Of a stretch of DNA of 10,252 nt, positions 7,501-10,252 are shown in pieces; the first letter of the stretch is position 1, and every line of letters begins with the position of its first letter. The notes beneath the pieces were generated by a model, which had not been told where the DNA came from, made no database searches, and saw only the letters and a program-made list of their open reading frames with translations. The position numbers and the translations under genes are program-made. Origin of the DNA: Sulfidibacterium sp046706345 (GTDB lineage: Bacteria; Bacteroidota; Bacteroidia; Bacteroidales; F082); the NCBI GenBank assembly GCA_046706345.1, contig JBJKPL010000287.1:1-10252 (forward strand), in the 5' to 3' direction.

Positions 7501-7983
7501 AACGGGGTAATCGAGGACCTTCAGGATGTAATTTATGTGGATCGCAAAAAATTCGACAAAAGCAAAACCGAGGAAATGGCAGCCGAGATCGAGCAACTGA
7601 ACGAGCAGTTCATGAAAGAGCGGAAGCAATATGTCCTGATCGGCCCCGGGCGCTGGGGTACACGCGACAAATGGATCGGCATCCCCGTCCGATGGCCCCA
7701 GATCTCCAAAGCCCGCATCATCGTCGAAACCAGCCTCACCGACTTTCCGCTCGACGCTTCATCAGGATCCCACTTTTTCCATAATGTCACCAGCATGAAG
7801 GTGGGATATTTTATGCTGCAGCATACTTCCGGTCTGGATGTTATCAATTATGACATGCTTGAAAAGCAGGAAGTGATCTATGAAGGCCTGTACTTCAAAC
7901 ATGTCCGTTTCAGGGATCCCCTTAAGGTGATCATGGATGGCAAGAAACGTCATTATCTGATCCATATTCCCGATCAACGGTGA
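4570..7983 (+). CDS. GAF-like / double receiver / PPDK-type ATP-grasp (PEP/pyruvate-binding domain) protein, function unknown
   Basis: This is a large (1137-residue) soluble multidomain protein with no signal peptide or membrane segment. Domains in order: a GAF-like sensor module (about 10-130); a receiver-like fold with no acidic pocket (about 174-310); a second receiver domain (about 320-467) keeping the acidic pair Glu327/Asp328, phospho-acceptor Asp398 (LITDVK), Ser432 and Lys451 (FIDKN); a conserved helical linker with NHFSMWLMAR (511-520); then a pyruvate-phosphate-dikinase N-terminal ATP-grasp domain with GGKGRG (586-591), IRSSSLFEDS (678-687), VGLGKYVV (793-800), EIEYAVD (924-930) and LQIKPL (944-949). 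The last part (about 960-1137) carries GPGRWG (1025-1030) and SSGSHFFHN (1064-1072). Real PEP synthases and PPDK also have a swivelling phosphohistidine domain and a PEP-binding barrel; neither is here, so it should not be annotated as either. ATP binding is likely and phosphotransfer to an unidentified acceptor is possible. ATG 4570 starts the domain similarity directly. The gene stands alone, with a terminator before it and a gap after it. Confidence 0.85.
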   Translation: MKKEASYPYGAMLTLVNKINEIVHQNKTMDETLHLIVSAIAQQKPFPFDMLKIVFDGKTYQVPGRTSKHPCHENSFLTKGGKKGILYYCLSELVLNNASYKNEQEYFMRSLVQILIRFLNKQEWKELNEGMLSISGKKAGKKDNEIITGKFLHRFLNKNTYTRDIYHDLMPFKVREILLISSLYDAYSIEREGRFSEHMLGQFGQLNLTSIPRITGVSSAQQAINLLRKRHFDQIIYMVGVDKKTPVSSSRLIKEQYPYIPIFMLLNNNSDVSYFKSEQTNLPFIDRIFAWNGDTNIFFSMIKLLEDKINVENDTKVGAVRVILLAEDSPIYSSRYLSFLYRVLMEQTRRIIEDVSTDALYKVLRMRARPKILFAPTFEQAIEIIDKYKDNLLCLITDVKFKRFGKMDDQAGIELLAYARKELKELPVVMQSSDPMYSEVAEKYDSLFIDKNSETLYEDLQHFITYNLGFGDFIFKNEKGEEIARAANLREFEHYLEIIPDDSLLFHSYHNHFSMWLMARQEIKAANFINPKKVSDFTDVNELRRSLVSMIREHLDEQVEGNIISYEPGSEIYPDNFYTLSDGSLGGKGRGLAFINALIHSYDFQQYIPDIHIKTPVTFIIGSMEFEEFMTRNQLHTLGLFEKDHAKVKRAFLESPLSEVLKEKLRDLLNKITKPIAIRSSSLFEDSLTLPFAGIFETYILPNAHKNLEVRLKQLCDAIKLVYASLFSDIAKSYVKAIDYKLEDERMAVIIEEVVGNRYGDQFYPHISGVAQSYNYYPFAHMKPDEGFALAAVGLGKYVVEGNKAYRFSPKYPGIEINSPKDQFKNSQVKFCAVDLNKKELDLMVGEDAGLTFPDIDVAEHQGTLKHCASVYNPDSDTIYPGLSKSGPRIVNFANVLKYNYVPLSQTISLLLELGKEAMGTAVEIEYAVDLNKDAQGKASFYILQIKPLISQNQDNDIDLNKVPKRSVLLYSSSGMGNGVIEDLQDVIYVDRKKFDKSKTEEMAAEIEQLNEQFMKERKQYVLIGPGRWGTRDKWIGIPVRWPQISKARIIVETSLTDFPLDASSGSHFFHNVTSMKVGYFMLQHTSGLDVINYDMLEKQEVIYEGLYFKHVRFRDPLKVIMDGKKRHYLIHIPDQR

Positions 7984-7985
7984 TT

Positions 7986-7999
7986 TGAAAACGTTTGCA
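7986..7999. promoter_or_regulatory. LacI-family/cre-like operator candidate
   Basis: TGAAAACGTTTGCA is two 7-base half-sites around a central CG; the halves agree at six of seven positions. LacI-family operators characteristically have this form, and it matches nine of the ten fixed positions of the Firmicutes CcpA cre consensus TGWNANCGNTNWCA. It lies about 110 bases upstream of the predicted nfnA transcription start, which is far for a repressor site. One such match in AT-rich DNA could be chance. Confidence 0.25.
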
Positions 8000-8094
8000 T
8001 TAGATTCAATATAAATTAACCAACTAAAAATCATAAAATCAGCAACTTGCTAATTTAGAACCCATTTGCCTAAGCTTGCTCAACCAGATATTTA

Positions 8095-8102
8095 TAATTT
8101 TG
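8095..8102 (+). promoter_or_regulatory. Bacteroidota-type -7 promoter element upstream of nfnAB
   Basis: TAATTTTG matches TAnnTTTG exactly, 39 bases before the nfnA start codon, predicting transcription from about 8109. A TTG (8076-8078) lies 16 bases upstream, slightly closer than the usual -33 spacing, and TTTG (8065-8068) lies 26 bases upstream, slightly further. The position and the AT-rich surroundings make this the likely nfnAB promoter. Confidence 0.55.
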
Positions 8103-8141
8103 CTTCCCAAAACAAGATTGTCATTGATTAAATAAGATCCT

Positions 8142-8981
8142 ATGAGCAAAATAGTTGAAAAAGAATTTTTCTCTGAAAACGTTGCTAAGTTTGTCCTGGA
8201 AGCTCCAGATATTGCCCGGTCACGAAAAGCCGGGCATTTTGTCATTATACGGCTGGACGAAAACGGTGAGCGTATTCCGCTGACCATCGCCGACGGCGAT
8301 CCGGACCAGGGGACCATTACGCTGGTGGTGCAGAAAGTAGGGGTGACCTCCGCCAAATTGCTTTCCATGAATCCGGGAGATGAAATTCTGGATGTTGTGG
8401 GGCCGCTGGGGCATGCCACCCATATCGAGAATTACGGAACCGTATTGTGTGCCGGTGGCGGTGTGGGCGTTGCGCCTTTGATGCCTATTGTCAAGGCGCT
8501 GAAAGCCGCCGGAAACAGGATCATCACCGTATTGGCAGGTCGAACCAAAGAACTGATCATCCTGGAAGATGAAATGAGAAAAGCTTCTGATGAGCTGATC
8601 ATCATGACCGACGACGGTTCTTACGGTACGAAAGGCCTGGTTACCGCCGGTATGGAAGAGATGATCCGGAAAGAGAAAATTCACAAAGCCGTGGTCATCG
8701 GCCCTGCCATCATGATGAAATTCGGCAGTCTGACCACGAAAAAATTCAACATCCCCACCGAAGTCAGTCTGAATACCATCATGGTGGACGGAACCGGAAT
8801 GTGCGGCGCCTGCCGCGTTTCTATCGGCGGTAAAACGAAATTTGTGTGTGTCGACGGACCCGAGTTTGATGCGTTCCAGGTGAACTGGGACGAGATGCTG
8901 CTGCGTATGGGCGCCTACAAAATGGAAGAACACGAAGCTTACGAAAGATATTTATCAACCCTTGAAACAACAGAAGCCTAA
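8142..8981 (+). CDS. nfnA: NADH-dependent reduced ferredoxin:NADP+ oxidoreductase small subunit, FAD/[2Fe-2S] protein
   Basis: This is the small subunit of the Nfn (NfnAB/NfnSL) flavoprotein complex; databases often name it 'sulfide/dihydroorotate dehydrogenase-like FAD/NAD-binding protein'. In characterised Nfn it carries FAD and a [2Fe-2S] cluster and handles NADH during electron bifurcation. The 279 residues fit the family. FAD-binding RIPLTIA (44-50) is followed by the pyridine-nucleotide motif GGGVGVAP (105-112) and the C-terminal cluster motif VDGTGMCGAC. Candidate cluster ligands are Asp216, Cys221, Cys224 and Cys236, matching the unusual Asp-plus-three-Cys ligation reported for Nfn. 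ATG 8142 gives the normal N-terminus. Its stop TAA (8979-8981) shares one base with the nfnB start, so the two are translationally coupled. Alternatives are the homologous SudB or a PyrK-like subunit; the partner gene favours Nfn. Cytoplasmic. Confidence 0.88.
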   Translation: MSKIVEKEFFSENVAKFVLEAPDIARSRKAGHFVIIRLDENGERIPLTIADGDPDQGTITLVVQKVGVTSAKLLSMNPGDEILDVVGPLGHATHIENYGTVLCAGGGVGVAPLMPIVKALKAAGNRIITVLAGRTKELIILEDEMRKASDELIIMTDDGSYGTKGLVTAGMEEMIRKEKIHKAVVIGPAIMMKFGSLTTKKFNIPTEVSLNTIMVDGTGMCGACRVSIGGKTKFVCVDGPEFDAFQVNWDEMLLRMGAYKMEEHEAYERYLSTLETTEA

Positions 8982-10252
8982 TGGAAAATATTGCCGAATA
9001 TATCAAAGAAGGGAGAAAGGAAGACTGGCGGGTCGAGTTGCGTAAAGCCATGAAGGCCAAGGAACGCACCAGCATTGAGCGGGTTCGGATGATCGAACAG
9101 GACCCCCATGTCAGAAACAAAAACATTCTGGAAGTCAATCAGGGCATCTCCGAAGAAATGGCCGTGGTCGAATCGCATCGTTGCCTCGACTGTGTGGATC
9201 CTACCTGTACTATCGGCTGCCCCGTGGGGATTGACATTCCCAAGTTCATCAAGAAAATTGAAGCCCGCGACTTTTTGGGCGCTGCGGTGGCTCTGAAGGA
9301 GACCAACACCTTGCCGGCTGTTTGCGGCCGCGTCTGCCCGCAGGAAAAACAGTGTGAACTGAATTGCTTTTATACCCAGAAGCTCGACAAACCGCCCATC
9401 GCCATCGGCCACCTGGAGCGTTTTGCTGCCGATTTCGAAAGAAACAGTGGCAGGATGAATGTTCCCAAAGTGGCAGCTTCCAATGGCGTGAAAATTGCCA
9501 TTGTTGGTTCCGGTCCTGCCGGGCTGGCCGCAGCCGGAGATCTGGCGAAATGGGGTTATGACGTAACGGTTTTCGAAGCCCTTCACGAAATTGGCGGCGT
9601 GCTGAAATACGGGATTCCCGAGTTTCGTCTGCCCAACGAGATCGTGGATGTGGAGATCGAGAACATGCGCAAGATGGGGGTTAAATTCCGCACCGATTTC
9701 ATCGTCGGAAAAACCGCATCTTTCGACGATCTGCGGGCCCAGGGTTTCGAAGCTTTCTTTGTGGGAAGCGGAGCCGGCCTGCCGAATTTCATGAATATCC
9801 CAGGCGAAAATTACAACGGAATTTATTCCTCCAACGAATATTTGACGCGTGTAAATCTGATGAAAGCCGCCAACAACGGTTACGATACCCCAGTGCTGAT
9901 GGGTAAGAAAGTGGCCGTGATCGGAGGCGGAAACACCGCCATGGACTCGGTGCGTACCTCCAAAAGGCTCGGCGCCGAACGCTCCATGATCATCTACCGC
10001 CGTTCCATTGAGGAAATGCCGGCCCGGGTGGAAGAAGTTCATCATGCACAGGAAGAAGAAATTGAATTTTTGAACCTGCACAATCCGGTTGAATATTTTG
10101 CCGATCAGAGCGGCCGGGTGAACAAAATGCGGCTTCAAAAGATGACGCTGGGTGAACCGGATGCTTCCGGAAGAAGAAGACCGGTACCGATGGAAGGTTC
10201 CGAGTTTGATGTGGATGTCGACCTGGTGATCGTGGCCGTCGGGGTTTCGCCC
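8981..10252 (+). CDS. nfnB: NADH-dependent reduced ferredoxin:NADP+ oxidoreductase large subunit / GltD-like NADPH oxidoreductase, 3' end outside window
   Basis: This is the large subunit, with GltD (glutamate synthase small chain) fold. In Nfn it binds the bifurcating FAD, two [4Fe-4S] clusters and NADP(H), linking ferredoxin and NADH to NADPH. The frame is open for 424 codons to the window edge with no internal stop. Cluster motifs: Cys68, Cys71, Cys76, Cys80 (CxxCx4Cx3C), and Cys115, Cys119, Cys125, Cys129. The FAD Rossmann motif is VGSGPAG (175-181), followed by GIPEFRLP (211-218) and the NADP-binding motif IGGGNTAMD (314-322). The end of the window reaches the FAD-contact motif near AVGVSP (419-424). 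The ATG overlaps the nfnA stop as TAATG. About 30-35 residues precede the point where I recall shorter homologues starting, and they are rich in Lys, Arg and Glu. NADPH-dependent glutamate synthase small chain is the main alternative, but no GOGAT large-subunit gene is in view and nfnA directly precedes it. Confidence 0.9.
   Translation, partial: MENIAEYIKEGRKEDWRVELRKAMKAKERTSIERVRMIEQDPHVRNKNILEVNQGISEEMAVVESHRCLDCVDPTCTIGCPVGIDIPKFIKKIEARDFLGAAVALKETNTLPAVCGRVCPQEKQCELNCFYTQKLDKPPIAIGHLERFAADFERNSGRMNVPKVAASNGVKIAIVGSGPAGLAAAGDLAKWGYDVTVFEALHEIGGVLKYGIPEFRLPNEIVDVEIENMRKMGVKFRTDFIVGKTASFDDLRAQGFEAFFVGSGAGLPNFMNIPGENYNGIYSSNEYLTRVNLMKAANNGYDTPVLMGKKVAVIGGGNTAMDSVRTSKRLGAERSMIIYRRSIEEMPARVEEVHHAQEEEIEFLNLHNPVEYFADQSGRVNKMRLQKMTLGEPDASGRRRPVPMEGSEFDVDVDLVIVAVGVSP

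Larger units (their letters stand above)
7984..8141 (+). other. AT-rich intergenic region upstream of nfnA
   Basis: These 158 bases hold no gene and no convincing terminator for the preceding gene. They contain a near-palindrome TGAAAACGTTTGCA (7986-7999) resembling a LacI-family operator, a short inverted repeat AGCAACTTGCT (8041-8051) and a promoter -7 element (8095-8102). A regulatory region for nfnAB is the simplest reading. Confidence 0.5.

Noticed and set aside
4570..7983. Annotation as phosphoenolpyruvate synthase or pyruvate phosphate dikinase
   Set aside because: Only the ATP-grasp domain matches; the phosphohistidine domain and PEP/pyruvate barrel needed for either reaction are absent.
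8041..8051. Short inverted repeat AGCAACTTGCT
   Set aside because: Only five bases per arm with one central base in AT-rich DNA; too short to claim as an operator on its own.
8978..10138. Long open minus-strand frame (386 codons) opposite nfnB
   Set aside because: The plus strand encodes unmistakable iron-sulfur, FAD and NADP motifs throughout; the antisense frame has no recognisable domain and is a codon-bias shadow.
8142..10252. Annotation as dihydroorotate dehydrogenase electron-transfer subunit (PyrK) with glutamate synthase
   Set aside because: No pyrD or GOGAT large-subunit gene is in view, and the coupled pair with an Asp-plus-Cys cluster motif fits Nfn better.
1..10252. Defence system, mobile element, CRISPR array or RNA gene
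   Set aside because: No transposase, integrase, nuclease, regularly spaced repeats or tRNA/rRNA-like sequence was seen on either strand; the genes are metabolic, transport or regulatory and evenly composed.

Overview
The window looks like chromosome of an anaerobic or facultatively anaerobic Bacteroidota. Three things point that way: AT-rich gaps carrying the -7 motif TAnnTTTG upstream of starts that lack a convincing Shine-Dalgarno sequence; a GAF-REC-ATP-grasp 'PEP/pyruvate-binding' protein of a type I associate with Bacteroidota and some deltaproteobacteria; and an Nfn-type FAD/iron-sulfur pair typical of anaerobic redox metabolism. All seven genes lie on the plus strand. I see no tRNA, rRNA, insertion sequence, prophage or CRISPR array.

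Layout. Positions 1-339 hold the last 112 codons of a sugar-porter MFS transporter. It is followed at 412-1422 by a complete aldose 1-epimerase (galM), so this end is a sugar-uptake locus. Next, at 1488-2222, comes the cytoplasmic Asp-dipeptidase peptidase E (pepE). At 2349-4430 is a secreted S9-family serine peptidase with a beta-propeller and an alpha/beta-hydrolase domain. A near-ideal intrinsic terminator at 4447-4481 closes this half.

The second half opens with a 1137-residue protein (4570-7983). It joins a GAF-like N-terminus, a degenerate receiver domain, an apparently intact receiver domain, a helical linker, a pyruvate-phosphate-dikinase-type ATP-grasp domain and a C-terminal domain with a GPGRWG motif. 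It lacks the phosphohistidine and PEP-binding barrel domains that a real PEP synthase or PPDK needs, so its reaction is unknown. It is the most interesting gene here. After a 158-base gap come nfnA (8142-8981) and nfnB (from 8981, running off the end), which overlap by one base and should be translationally coupled. Together they form NADH-dependent reduced ferredoxin:NADP+ oxidoreductase, or a closely related NADPH-linked flavoprotein complex.

How they fit together. The left half covers sugar entry and anomer conversion plus peptide breakdown. The right half concerns electron balancing between NADH, ferredoxin and NADPH, next to a putative signalling or regulatory ATP-grasp protein. A functional link between that protein and Nfn rests only on adjacency. 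I found no defence island or other obviously new multi-gene system; the findings are about domain architecture, start sites and small regulatory signals.
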